A DNA stretch of 64,000 nt, taken from the NCBI RefSeq assembly GCF_002564465.1, contig NZ_NUUX01000019.1:20994-84993 (forward strand). The letters are read 5' to 3'. The translations under genes were made by a program, and so were the position numbers. This DNA comes from Bacillus sp. AFS088145. GTDB lineage: Bacteria > Bacillota > Bacilli > Bacillales > Bacillaceae_G. Shown piece after piece: positions 35,051-44,863 of the stretch. The first letter of the stretch is position 1; each line of letters starts with the position of its first letter. The notes under the pieces are model-generated. The model was not told the DNA's origin, did no database searches, and saw nothing but the letters and a program-made list of their open reading frames with translations.

Positions 35051-37408
35051 TTACATGAAATCATAAGGTGAAAGATTTGGTAATTCGTCTGAAAGCTGAA
35101 ATGGTAAATCTTCGTTTAGTTGTACTTCACCATTTTCAATCCCTTTTAGTTTCATACATAGCGTAGTTTGTCTTTGACCATCATCTGTTCTTCCAATGCC
35201 TTGAATAAATGCATCTTGTTCACCGCACATGATTAAGAACTTCTTACTTCTTGTCACTGCAGTGTAAATTAAATTTCTTCGAAGCATTCGATAATAACTT
35301 TTGACAATTGGTAGCACAATAATATCAAATTCACTACCTTGAGACTTATGAATTGAACAACAGTAAGCGAGAGTTAATTGAGAAAAGTCTGGTCTAGTAT
35401 AAGTCACTTCATTTCCATCAAATGAAACGATAATAATATCTTGTTGTTCAACATTTTCTTTGGCGAAAAAAATGTTTACAATTTCACCCATATCTCCATT
35501 AAAAACATTATTTTCAGGAACGTTTACGAGTTGGAGAACTTTATCACCTGTACGAAAAGTTGTATCACCAAAATTCATTTCACGTTGCTTTTCTTTTTTA
35601 GGGTTAAACACTTCTTGTAGCCCTTCATTTAGAGCATCAATTCCTGCTGGACCACGATACATCGGCGCTAATACTTGGATATCTCTTACAGGAAAACCTT
35701 TTTTATTGGCATTTTCACACACTTTTTTGACGACCTCAACAACTTGTTGACTTGAACAACCGATAAATGAACGATCTTTTCTTTGTTCAAATAAATCCTC
35801 GGATATTGTTCCATCTTTTATATAATGTGCAAGCGTAATAATCGATGAATCTTCTGATTGACGGTAAATATCTTTTAATCGTACGGTTGGAACTGTACCA
35901 GAGTTTAATAAATCCTTTAAGACTTGACCTGGGCCAACAGAAGGTAATTGATCCTCATCCCCTACAAAAATGACTTGGCATCCTTCTGGAATGCTTTTGA
36001 GTAATTGATTCCCTAACCAAACATCGACCATTGAAAACTCATCAATGATCAGTAACTTTCCATTTAAAGGATTTTCCTCATGATGGCTAAACTCCCCTTC
36101 TCTTGTCCAACCAAGTAAACGATGGATTGTTACTGCCGGTAATCCGGTTGCTTCACTCATTCTTTTTGCCGCTCTACCTGTAGGTGCAGCAAGCAAATAA
36201 GGGAATGGATCATCTTTCGGGTAAGAATGCTGATCTAATGATAAATCATGGATTGTTGAAAACAGATTAACGATTCCTTTAATAACTGTCGTTTTACCTG
36301 TACCTGGTCCACCTGTAAGGACCATCATAGCTGACTCCATAGCTTTTTTTATTGCTTTCGCTTGTGAAGGGGCATATTTTACATTCATTTTTGATTCGAG
36401 GTCTTCTAGCTCTTTTGCAAAACTAGTTTCAGTCATTTCTCCTAAATCTGGAGCACTGCTTAATAATTTTTGGATTGCATTTACAATGCCTTTCTCAGCA
36501 TAATAAAGTGCAGATAAATAGATTCTCTCATCTTCCATTACTAGCTTTCCGTCTGCTACCAATCGTTTCATTTCCCGAGAAATGTCGACTGCTTCGACAA
36601 GCTCTTTATCCTGTTTCATTAATAATTGTCTAGTTTCATCAATAAACTGATCTTGCGTTATATAAACATGTCCTTCTTGCATCGATAAATGTTCTAAAAT
36701 ATATATACAACCTGCTCGTATCCGATCTGGATGATTTCCTGTAATACCGATTGCTCGACCAATTTCATCTGCTCTTCCAAACCCAATCCCATCCACATCT
36801 TCAATTAACTTAAATGGATTTGTTCTGATAATATCTAGAGTTGATTCATTATAGGTCTTATAAATTTTAATCGATAAACCCGTTCCTATACCGTAGCTAC
36901 TTAAAAAGCTGATTACTTTTTCAAGACCTTGATGAGATAGTATTGTTTCATAAATTTCTTTCGCTTTGGATTTTGCCAGCCCGGGAACACCTTCTAAGCT
37001 ATCAGCATTATCTAAAATTTTATTAATTGCACCTTCACCTAAATGGTCAACGATTTTCTCAGCTGTTTTCTTTCCAATTCCTTTAAATAAATCTGATGAT
37101 AAATATTGAATAACACCTTTTTTAGTAGATGGAAGCTCTTTTTCAAATGATGAAATTTGAAATTGTTTACCATACCTCGGATGGTCTTTTACAATCCCCC
37201 TAAATGTATATGTTTCATCTTCATTCATTCTTGGTATATTCCCAGTAATGGTCATTTCCTGTTCACAATTTGATAAATTTGTATCAACTACTTTTACCTT
37301 TGCAACAGTATAAAAATTTTCTGCATTATAAAAGATGATTGTTGTGATATGCCCTTTAATATATGGTGTCTCATCAACAAACAATTCCATTTCACTTTGG
37401 GTTTGCAT
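35051..37408 (-). CDS. recD2: RecD2-type ATP-dependent DNA helicase YrrC
   Basis: 785 residues. The N-terminal region specific to RecD2 has an OB-like part and helix-hairpin-helix repeats (FKGIGKKTAEKIVDHLG, GVPGLAKSKAKEI). Superfamily 1B motifs follow: Walker A GGPGTGKTT, DEFSM, GDEDQLPSVGPGQ and AVTRSKKFL. It is a 5'-3' helicase in repair and replication-fork support, without RecBC partners. Shine-Dalgarno GGGGAGGTGG precedes the ATG; it follows yrrB by 33 bases. Confidence 0.95.
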   Translation of the reverse strand: MQTQSEMELFVDETPYIKGHITTIIFYNAENFYTVAKVKVVDTNLSNCEQEMTITGNIPRMNEDETYTFRGIVKDHPRYGKQFQISSFEKELPSTKKGVIQYLSSDLFKGIGKKTAEKIVDHLGEGAINKILDNADSLEGVPGLAKSKAKEIYETILSHQGLEKVISFLSSYGIGTGLSIKIYKTYNESTLDIIRTNPFKLIEDVDGIGFGRADEIGRAIGITGNHPDRIRAGCIYILEHLSMQEGHVYITQDQFIDETRQLLMKQDKELVEAVDISREMKRLVADGKLVMEDERIYLSALYYAEKGIVNAIQKLLSSAPDLGEMTETSFAKELEDLESKMNVKYAPSQAKAIKKAMESAMMVLTGGPGTGKTTVIKGIVNLFSTIHDLSLDQHSYPKDDPFPYLLAAPTGRAAKRMSEATGLPAVTIHRLLGWTREGEFSHHEENPLNGKLLIIDEFSMVDVWLGNQLLKSIPEGCQVIFVGDEDQLPSVGPGQVLKDLLNSGTVPTVRLKDIYRQSEDSSIITLAHYIKDGTISEDLFEQRKDRSFIGCSSQQVVEVVKKVCENANKKGFPVRDIQVLAPMYRGPAGIDALNEGLQEVFNPKKEKQREMNFGDTTFRTGDKVLQLVNVPENNVFNGDMGEIVNIFFAKENVEQQDIIIVSFDGNEVTYTRPDFSQLTLAYCCSIHKSQGSEFDIIVLPIVKSYYRMLRRNLIYTAVTRSKKFLIMCGEQDAFIQGIGRTDDGQRQTTLCMKLKGIENGEVQLNEDLPFQLSDELPNLSPYDFM

Positions 37409-37441
37409 TTCTCCACCTCCCCGATCTAAACTAGCTTCATT

Positions 37442-38095
37442 CTACTCTTTATTTTCAATTACTTTTAAAGCATGCATAGCAAGCATATGATCATCTTGAC
37501 TTTCAATCGCTTTATTAAAATGTTCTTTCGCAGTTGTAACTTGATCATTAAACATCGCAATTATGCCTAGATTATAATGTGCATCAGCATGAAGTTCATC
37601 TAATTGTAAAACTTTTTCTAAACTAATTTTTGCTTCATCTAACATTTCTAATTTAGCTAAAGTAAGGCCATATTGGAATAATGCGTCTACATCTTTCTCA
37701 TCTAGCTCAATCGCTCGTTGAAAAAATGGAAGTGCAAAACGATCTTCTCCATTATTAACACAGCATAAACCAATCATAAAATGGACATCACTATCATTCA
37801 TGCCAAGTTTCACACAATGTTGAAAATGTTTTTTAGCTAATTCAAACTTTCCATCTTCAAAATACACTGTTCCAACTGCATAATGCGCTGCTGCCAATTC
37901 CGGATCAATTTCTAAAGCCTTTTCAAAAAAAAGACAAGCTCGTTCGACATCTCCCATCGATAGTAAAAGCTGACCAAAATTAACATACGCTAATGAATTA
38001 GTAGGATTTTCTTCAATTTCTTTCGTTAAAAAATTAGCTGCATCCTCTAAGTTACCCTCTTGCAGAGCTGCTACTCCACGTTCAAAATTATTCAT
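37442..38095 (-). CDS. yrrB: tetratricopeptide repeat protein YrrB
   Basis: 217 residues from the ATG after AGAGGTG; the upstream open frame lacks a start site. It consists of six TPR units, for example AYVNFGQLLLSMGDVERACL, with the consensus A, G and P positions, and has no signal peptide. It is a protein-interaction scaffold, located between mnmA and recD2 as in B. subtilis. The partner is unknown; the operon position suggests tRNA thiolation or RecD2. Confidence 0.88.
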   Translation of the reverse strand: MNNFERGVAALQEGNLEDAANFLTKEIEENPTNSLAYVNFGQLLLSMGDVERACLFFEKALEIDPELAAAHYAVGTVYFEDGKFELAKKHFQHCVKLGMNDSDVHFMIGLCCVNNGEDRFALPFFQRAIELDEKDVDALFQYGLTLAKLEMLDEAKISLEKVLQLDELHADAHYNLGIIAMFNDQVTTAKEHFNKAIESQDDHMLAMHALKVIENKE

Positions 38096-38262
38096 ATATG
38101 ACACCTCTATGTATTTTCTTTCAATTATTTTTGATAGACTCCATTTTCTATACAAATCAGTTTAAGAAACTTAATATATCTATTTAACACTATCACACCA
38201 TAGTATACATTTCAAAGGAACGTTTCTTCAAAATTTCTACGATAAATTTAGTATTTCCATTC

Positions 38263-38294
38263 AAAAAAACAACCCCAACCATTATGATTGGGGT
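38263..38294 (-). terminator. mnmA terminator
   Basis: Stem ACCCCAATC / GTTGGGGT (G-U and one mismatch) with a U7 run on the minus strand. Confidence 0.85.
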
Positions 38295-38302
38295 AAATAG
38301 AT

Positions 38303-39424
<1,122 letters not shown>

Positions 39425-39448
39425 TTATATCCCCTCGCACTTAAAAAT

Positions 39449-40594
39449 TTATATTTTAACTAATCGTTTTACAATTGAAGATACACGTTCTCCAAGTATA
39501 CGGATTTGTTCGTCTGTATTTCCATAACCAAAGCTGAATCGAACCGAAGAACGTATTTTAGGTGAATCTATTCCAAACATTTCAACTAAAACATGTGATG
39601 GATCTATACTACCAGCTGTACAAGCAGATCCGCTTGAAGCTGCTATACCTGATAAATCGAGGTTTACCAAAAATGATTCAATTGAAATATCTTCAAATGA
39701 TAAGTTTAACACATGTGGTGCAAAAAACGACTCATTTCCATTCCTTTCAAAACGAATTCCATTTTCTTTTAGAACATTCATTAAAATTTCATGGAAATGC
39801 AAATAGCTTTCTATACGTTCAGCTCTTTCAATGTGAATTACTTCTACTGCTTTAGCTAATCCAATAATACCAGGAACATTTTCTGTACCCGCACGACGTT
39901 TACGCTCTTGCTGTCCGCCATATTGTAATTGTGTAAAAATTGCATTTTCACTTACAAAAAGAAAACCTACACCTTTAGGTCCATTAATTTTATGTGAGGA
40001 AATGGATAAAAAGTCGACACCAAGTTCTTCAACATTAATTGGAATTAAGCCGTAAGCTTGTACTGCATCTGTATGGAAATGAGCTTTATGGTTACTAAGA
40101 AGTTCACCTATTTCTTTAATTGGTTGAACTGTGCCGATTTCATTATTAACCATCATAATTGATACTAAAATTGTATCATCACGCAGTGCAGCCTTTACAT
40201 CCTCTACATTCACACGACCTGTATGATCAACAGGTAAATAGGTAACCTCAAAGCCTTCCTTTTCAAGAGCCTGGCATGTATGTAATATAGCATGATGCTC
40301 GATGCTAGAGGTAATAATGTGCTTACCATATTTTTGATTCGCATAAGCAGCGCCTAACACAGCGAGGTTATCACTTTCCGTTCCACCGCTTGTAAAAATA
40401 ATTTCGTTAACTTTTGATCCTATACTATTAGCACAAACCATGCGTGCAGTATCAATCTTTTGGCGAGCTTGTCGGCCAAATGAATGAATACTAGATGGAT
40501 TTCCAAAAGTCTCTTGCATTTCTACAACCATCTTTTCAATTACTTCTGGATGCATTGGAGAAGTCGCAGCATGATCTACATAAATACGTTCCAT
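39449..40594 (-). CDS. yrvO: cysteine desulfurase, YrvO type, partner of MnmA
   Basis: 381 residues. It begins MERIYVDHAATSPMHPEV. The PLP lysine is in SISSHKINGPKG, preceded by HTDAVQAYG, and the active cysteine loop is SSGSACTAGS. It removes sulfur from cysteine; in B. subtilis YrvO hands it directly to MnmA, which follows 27 bases downstream. CymR precedes it, so the three genes form a sulfur unit. Confidence 0.93.
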   Translation of the reverse strand: MERIYVDHAATSPMHPEVIEKMVVEMQETFGNPSSIHSFGRQARQKIDTARMVCANSIGSKVNEIIFTSGGTESDNLAVLGAAYANQKYGKHIITSSIEHHAILHTCQALEKEGFEVTYLPVDHTGRVNVEDVKAALRDDTILVSIMMVNNEIGTVQPIKEIGELLSNHKAHFHTDAVQAYGLIPINVEELGVDFLSISSHKINGPKGVGFLFVSENAIFTQLQYGGQQERKRRAGTENVPGIIGLAKAVEVIHIERAERIESYLHFHEILMNVLKENGIRFERNGNESFFAPHVLNLSFEDISIESFLVNLDLSGIAASSGSACTAGSIDPSHVLVEMFGIDSPKIRSSVRFSFGYGNTDEQIRILGERVSSIVKRLVKI

Positions 40595-40648
40595 TTTTAT
40601 TAAACCCTTTCTTTATGAAGCGTTCACCTATCTTTGAACGCACTAAAA

Positions 40649-41065
40649 TTAAATATAAAACATATATCCATTTAAATCATCAGATTCTAATTTTGCTAAA
40701 TCCTCAAGACTCGTATGGTCTAACACTTCATTAATCGCTTTTTGAACACGAGTCCATAACTCTCTTTGTGCAGGATTTTCATCTTCAAGATTTTCGATTG
40801 GAGATAGTGATCCTTCAAGTGCAGTTATCACTTCACCTGCAGAAATTTCATTCGGTTCCTTTGTTAAAATATACCCACCATATGCTCCACGAATACTCTT
40901 AACTAATCCTGCATTACGTAATAATGAAATAATTTGTTCTAAATAGTGCTCAGAAAGATTTTGTGCTTTCGCAATACTCTTGAGTGAAATTGGTTTATCA
41001 CAATATCTTTTAGCTAATTCAATCATAACTGTCAGTCCGTATCTTCCCTTAGTTGAAATCTTCAT
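40649..41065 (-). CDS. cymR: Rrf2-family cysteine metabolism repressor CymR
   Basis: 138 residues. MKISTKGRYGLTVMIELA starts the winged helix, with SLKSIAKAQNLSEHYLEQI as recognition region and SIRGAYGGYIL as wing. No cysteine cluster for an iron-sulfur centre is present, which fits CymR rather than IscR. In Bacillus it represses cysteine uptake and synthesis genes with CysK. It lies 55 bases upstream of the desulfurase. Confidence 0.93.
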   Translation of the reverse strand: MKISTKGRYGLTVMIELAKRYCDKPISLKSIAKAQNLSEHYLEQIISLLRNAGLVKSIRGAYGGYILTKEPNEISAGEVITALEGSLSPIENLEDENPAQRELWTRVQKAINEVLDHTSLEDLAKLESDDLNGYMFYI

Positions 41066-41377
41066 TAATTCACTCCGTTCAATAAACTGTATCTCTTATT
41101 CTTATCAGATTTATCCTATTTTTAAACTGTAGTAATACAATTATTGTACACTATTTATCCTATAAATTCACATGCCAGGAAAAAAATGCACTAAACCAAT
41201 TGGAAAAGTGCATTATCCATCTATAATTAACTAGTCAGTTCATTTTTCATTCTCGCTATTTATCTAGTAATCTAAATATCCACAGGACAAAGATTTCCCT
41301 AACCTTCAAAAAAAACACCATTAATGTTATATAGTTTTAACTATACGACATTAAAAGTGTTTTCATTTTTTGATTGC
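41066..41377. other. intergenic region upstream of cymR with two hairpins
   Basis: About 310 bases. It contains the terminator of the gene at 41378 (41306-41362) and a second minus-strand terminator-like hairpin at 41186-41216 (AATGCACT / AGTGCATT plus U7), with no called gene between them. The rest holds the cymR promoter region, which I could not place exactly. Confidence 0.55.
41306..41362 (-). terminator. terminator of the 70-residue gene
   Basis: Long imperfect stem AACACTTTTAATGT / ACATTAATGGTGTT with inner ATAGTT / AACTAT and a U8 run on the minus strand. Confidence 0.82.
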
Positions 41378-41590
41378 TTAACTTTTCAATTTACCAGCAC
41401 GTACGAATTGAGCGGCTGCCGCTTTTTCATCGAAATCTTCAACATTTTTTCTAGATTCTTTTATGTTGTTTAAAAAGCTTATGACTTGGAATTCGATACT
41501 TTTAATTTCGTATTCAGTATCAGCATTTAATAAATCCTCTAATAAATCTAAATAAATGGCTTTCTCTTCGGGTGTTAGCACTAGCCTCAT
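41378..41590 (-). CDS. small soluble protein of unknown function
   Basis: 70 residues, predicted mostly helical (TPEEKAIYLDLLEDLLNADT, EFQVISFLNNIKESRKNVED), with a short basic end. There is no signal peptide, membrane segment or cysteine. GGAGG lies nine bases before the ATG, and a strong terminator follows, so the gene is credible. I do not recognise the family. Confidence 0.7.
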   Translation of the reverse strand: MRLVLTPEEKAIYLDLLEDLLNADTEYEIKSIEFQVISFLNNIKESRKNVEDFDEKAAAAQFVRAGKLKS

Positions 41591-41633
41591 TACAAGCCTC
41601 CTTCATCTTTTGCCAAGTAAATTATTGAAAGTA

Positions 41634-41966
41634 CTACACAATTTGCTTAGAAATATTATGCAGCGAACTTACCCTTTCCCGTTCAGTGTTAAGTGCCCTG
41701 CTTAAAAGAAAGCTTTGCGATGAGAGACCAGCTAATATACAGTATCCGATTACCATACGCATATCTTTTAACATGTTTTCTGGTATAAATAAAGAAACAA
41801 ATAATGTCGCGGCTGTTGCTCCAAATAAAATATCTGCAAGAAAACCTAAATAAAAGCCTTTCTTTCGTCTCACCGGGAGCATAATCGTACCTTTGTTAAA
41901 CAGGATGTGAAAAATAAATCCGGTCACTCCACCAATGACAACCGCCAGGACATAGAGCTTAACCAT
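41634..41966 (-). CDS. small membrane protein, possibly DUF4257
   Basis: 110 residues from the third codon of the open frame (GGAGG with a six-base gap; the first ATG abuts it). Three hydrophobic segments lie around VLAVVIGGVTGFIFHILF, FLADILFGATAATLFVSLFI and VIGYCILAGLSSQSFLL, with a basic PVRRKKGF loop and a soluble C-terminal tail. The layout recalls DUF4257, but the assignment is tentative. It is 43 bases upstream of the 70-residue gene. Confidence 0.65.
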   Translation of the reverse strand: MVKLYVLAVVIGGVTGFIFHILFNKGTIMLPVRRKKGFYLGFLADILFGATAATLFVSLFIPENMLKDMRMVIGYCILAGLSSQSFLLSRALNTERERVSSLHNISKQIV

Positions 41967-42274
41967 GTTCATCCTCCATTCTTAATTTTAGGTACAAAAA
42001 AAATTCCTACTTTCGTTTCGAGAATAAGTTAATCGAAATGATCGCTAGGATTGGACAAGTTCTATATAAAATATGAACAGCTTGTTCTTATTATTATAAA
42101 AGCATAAAAATAAATTATCAAAACAATTTGTAAAATTTATCCAATTGTGACAAAAAATAAGTTAAAAGACCTGAATATATATTTAAACAAATACACTACA
42201 AGACTATTTAACTATTTCTCATTACCCTTATTATGATATATTGGAATTAAAAAGAAGCTAGAGGAGGTTTTAAG
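41967..42274. other. divergent promoter region
   Basis: About 300 very A/T-rich bases between two divergent genes of unknown function. I see no repeat, riboswitch motif or small gene. It should hold both promoters. Confidence 0.5.
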
Positions 42275-44035
42275 TTGGCTGTACAAAGAAAATTCAAGAA
42301 AATAGTAAATCAATTACGCCACCAAGATCTATATAAGCGCGCAAAAGGCATAGACCAACTTAGAAAGTCTCTTCGATCAGGTGCTTCTATTGAATCATTA
42401 ATTTATTTATTAGAAGAAGCGGGAAGTAATTTCCCGAAATCAATAGAAGATTGGGATGATGGAAGCTATCACTTAGTTGGATTTTGTTCAGAGTTTGAAC
42501 TCCAAGAATTAATAACTCCAATCGAAAAGAATTTTGAAGCTTATAGTGAACGAGCAAAACTCCAGGCTCTTTATTTATTAATAAGTCTGAAATCAGAGTT
42601 AGCTAGAGATGCTTATATACGAATCATTGAAAAAAATAGTAAACGGTACTCGCTTGATATCGATGTTCAATTCATTTTCGAAGAGACAGATTGGGCTCCA
42701 GAACTTGTAAAAAAACTAATACGCTTAATCGAAAATGAAGAAACTGCAGTTGCAATTTTCCATCTGATTCTATTGTGTAAAAGAAGTTCAATTTCTTTAC
42801 CTTTTTCATCCGCAGAGAACGATTATATAATCGAACAAATTAAAGTTTTATATAAGCTTAAACGAGATTCATATTTAAATTATAATCAAGATTACAACTT
42901 AAAATATGTTTACCAGGCTTGGAAGGAATCTTACCTCATCGTTCGAACAGAAATGGGTATTTACCTTCAATTAATGCAATATTATTTTGACGATAGCATG
43001 CATGAATATTTAAATGAAGCACTTGAGTATAGAGATCCTTACCTAAAAGTGGATGCTGTTATATCACTGATGGAACATGGCGTACAAATTGAAAAAGAAA
43101 TCCTTGATTATTGTGCGCATAATATTGAATCAGCGGTATGGTTTTATACAAAATTAAATGAATTTTCAAAGAAAGATATATACACATTTACGGAAGAGCA
43201 TCAACATAGTTTTGTGAAAAACAGACTGTTTCTTTATTTAATTACCCATGAAGATTTTGGTGTGATTCCCGACGAGATCGAAATTATAAAGCGTTATGAT
43301 ACTTCAAACTATTATGAACAAGAAGTAACTTATTATTTAACTAAATTTCGTAGTCAGCAAGAAAATTGGGAAGAAAATGATTGGATGGCTGCATATGTAG
43401 GGGCTTATATTTCTGAACAAATTCCAAGTCCACGATTTTATGATGAAACAATTACGGCATTTACAAAATGGGATAAATATACTGAGGATGAACATAGAGC
43501 CCAACTTGAATTATTAAATAAAGAAGAAAACGATAAATTAGGTCAAGAAGTCATTTTGGAATCAAAGCCAAGCTGGCATTTTGGTACTTATTTTCTCGGA
43601 TTTCTAACTGCTGTTAGAACAGGTACTGCTTTTGGAAATCACGATCCTATTTATTTTTTATTACTAGCTTTACTATGGATTATTTTCTTATATAAAGTAT
43701 ATGCAACAATTCAACTTCGAAAAGAGTCTAAATTAATATTAACAAGTAGACAGCTAACCTTAAAAAAAGGAAATGAATTGAAGTCGATTGAGCTTCATAA
43801 GATAAATCGGATGACGATCGAACTCCGAAAATGGGGTAAAAACGAAGGTAAAATGGCAGCATATCAACGAAAAGTAAATTATATTGTTTTCTATGATAAA
43901 GATGACGAAGAGATTTTATCAATCCCTTCAACTTTTATTAAACCCGACTTACTTTTCCTCGAGATAAAATTATTAACTAGTCATTTAGTTGATTCTCCAA
44001 CTATTGAAGTTTTTGAAAATGATGTTAGTGCTTAA
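42275..44035 (+). CDS. helical-repeat / two-TM / PH-like membrane protein, unknown function
   Basis: 586 residues, TTG start seven bases after GAGGAGG. Residues 1-430 are helical with no membrane span and look like a HEAT-type solenoid (YKRAKGIDQLRKSLRSGAS, then REPEAT-like blocks such as RDPYLKVDAVISLMEHG). Two hydrophobic segments follow at about 434-452 and 459-477. The last ~100 residues are beta-rich (LILTSRQLTLKKGNELKSIE) and resemble a bacterial PH domain. Likely a membrane-tethered scaffold facing the cytosol. I do not recognise the family. Confidence 0.8.
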   Translation: MAVQRKFKKIVNQLRHQDLYKRAKGIDQLRKSLRSGASIESLIYLLEEAGSNFPKSIEDWDDGSYHLVGFCSEFELQELITPIEKNFEAYSERAKLQALYLLISLKSELARDAYIRIIEKNSKRYSLDIDVQFIFEETDWAPELVKKLIRLIENEETAVAIFHLILLCKRSSISLPFSSAENDYIIEQIKVLYKLKRDSYLNYNQDYNLKYVYQAWKESYLIVRTEMGIYLQLMQYYFDDSMHEYLNEALEYRDPYLKVDAVISLMEHGVQIEKEILDYCAHNIESAVWFYTKLNEFSKKDIYTFTEEHQHSFVKNRLFLYLITHEDFGVIPDEIEIIKRYDTSNYYEQEVTYYLTKFRSQQENWEENDWMAAYVGAYISEQIPSPRFYDETITAFTKWDKYTEDEHRAQLELLNKEENDKLGQEVILESKPSWHFGTYFLGFLTAVRTGTAFGNHDPIYFLLLALLWIIFLYKVYATIQLRKESKLILTSRQLTLKKGNELKSIELHKINRMTIELRKWGKNEGKMAAYQRKVNYIVFYDKDDEEILSIPSTFIKPDLLFLEIKLLTSHLVDSPTIEVFENDVSA

Positions 44036-44064
44036 AAGTCGAGATTCGAATCTCGACTTTTTTT
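44036..44064 (+). terminator. terminator of the 586-residue gene
   Basis: Perfect stem AAGTCGAGAT / ATCTCGACTT with a TCGA loop and T7, directly after the stop codon. Confidence 0.93.
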
Positions 44065-44187
44065 ATTCATGTTCCGTTCATATTAGGTTGTTATGATATT
44101 ACTTTAAGGTTTTGATACTAAATTACATATTAAATTTCAAACTAAATTATTTAATATCAAACTAAATATCGGGGGACAGGTTAATTT

Positions 44188-44820
44188 ATGAATTCTAAAA
44201 AAAGTTGGTGGATTTTATTAATTATTTCGCTTTGTGTTATTGTTCCATTTATGGCTCCTTATTTTCTTATAGATCCAGAGAAAAGTCGTATCCAAATTAG
44301 TTCAACTTCAATTCAATACCCTGCTTTAATTACACATATCTTTTTTGCATTTATTGCTTTAATTGCAGGATTCTTACAGTTTGTAAAAAAGATTAGATCT
44401 CGTTATCCGAGAATCCATCGAATAATTGGAACTATTTACTTTACTAGCATTTTTATAAGTGGCATTTTGTCATTGATCGTAATATTTTATATTGAAAATT
44501 TTTCAAAAGTAATGTCTTTTCTTGTTTTAGCTATACTTTGGATTTTCACTACAATTAAAGGTATTCATAGCGCTAAGAAGAAAAATTACATTGCTCACCA
44601 ATTCTGGATGACTCGAAGTTTTGGGATCACTTTAGTAGCAGTAAGTGGTCGAGTTTTAGTGCCATTTATATTATTAGCCTACTTTTTACTAAATGGATTG
44701 CATATACCTGGTGGAAGAGAGCGAATGGTTGAGGAAGCCCTAAATGTTAATATATGGGTAGGTTTACTAATAAATTTAATCATAATTGAGTGGATCATTT
44801 TAAAAAAGAAGGTAGAATAA
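44188..44820 (+). CDS. DUF2306 family membrane protein
   Basis: 210 residues, about six membrane segments. RYPRIHRIIGTIYF and HQFWMTRSFG are the DUF2306 histidine/arginine motifs. The family function is unknown; the conserved histidines suggest a heme or metal site, which is speculation. It is monocistronic, between the 586-residue gene and the convergent rarA, and its stop lies in the terminator hairpin. Confidence 0.85.
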   Translation: MNSKKSWWILLIISLCVIVPFMAPYFLIDPEKSRIQISSTSIQYPALITHIFFAFIALIAGFLQFVKKIRSRYPRIHRIIGTIYFTSIFISGILSLIVIFYIENFSKVMSFLVLAILWIFTTIKGIHSAKKKNYIAHQFWMTRSFGITLVAVSGRVLVPFILLAYFLLNGLHIPGGRERMVEEALNVNIWVGLLINLIIIEWIILKKKVE

Positions 44821-44857
44821 GCGAAAAATCTCGCTTGAATCTACCTTCTCTTTTTTT
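44807..44857 (+). terminator. terminator of the DUF2306 gene
   Basis: Outer stem AGAAGGTAGA / TCTACCTTCT, inner AAGCGA / TCGCTT, then T7. The stop codon lies within the ascending arm. Confidence 0.88.
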
Positions 44858-44863
44858 AAAGTA

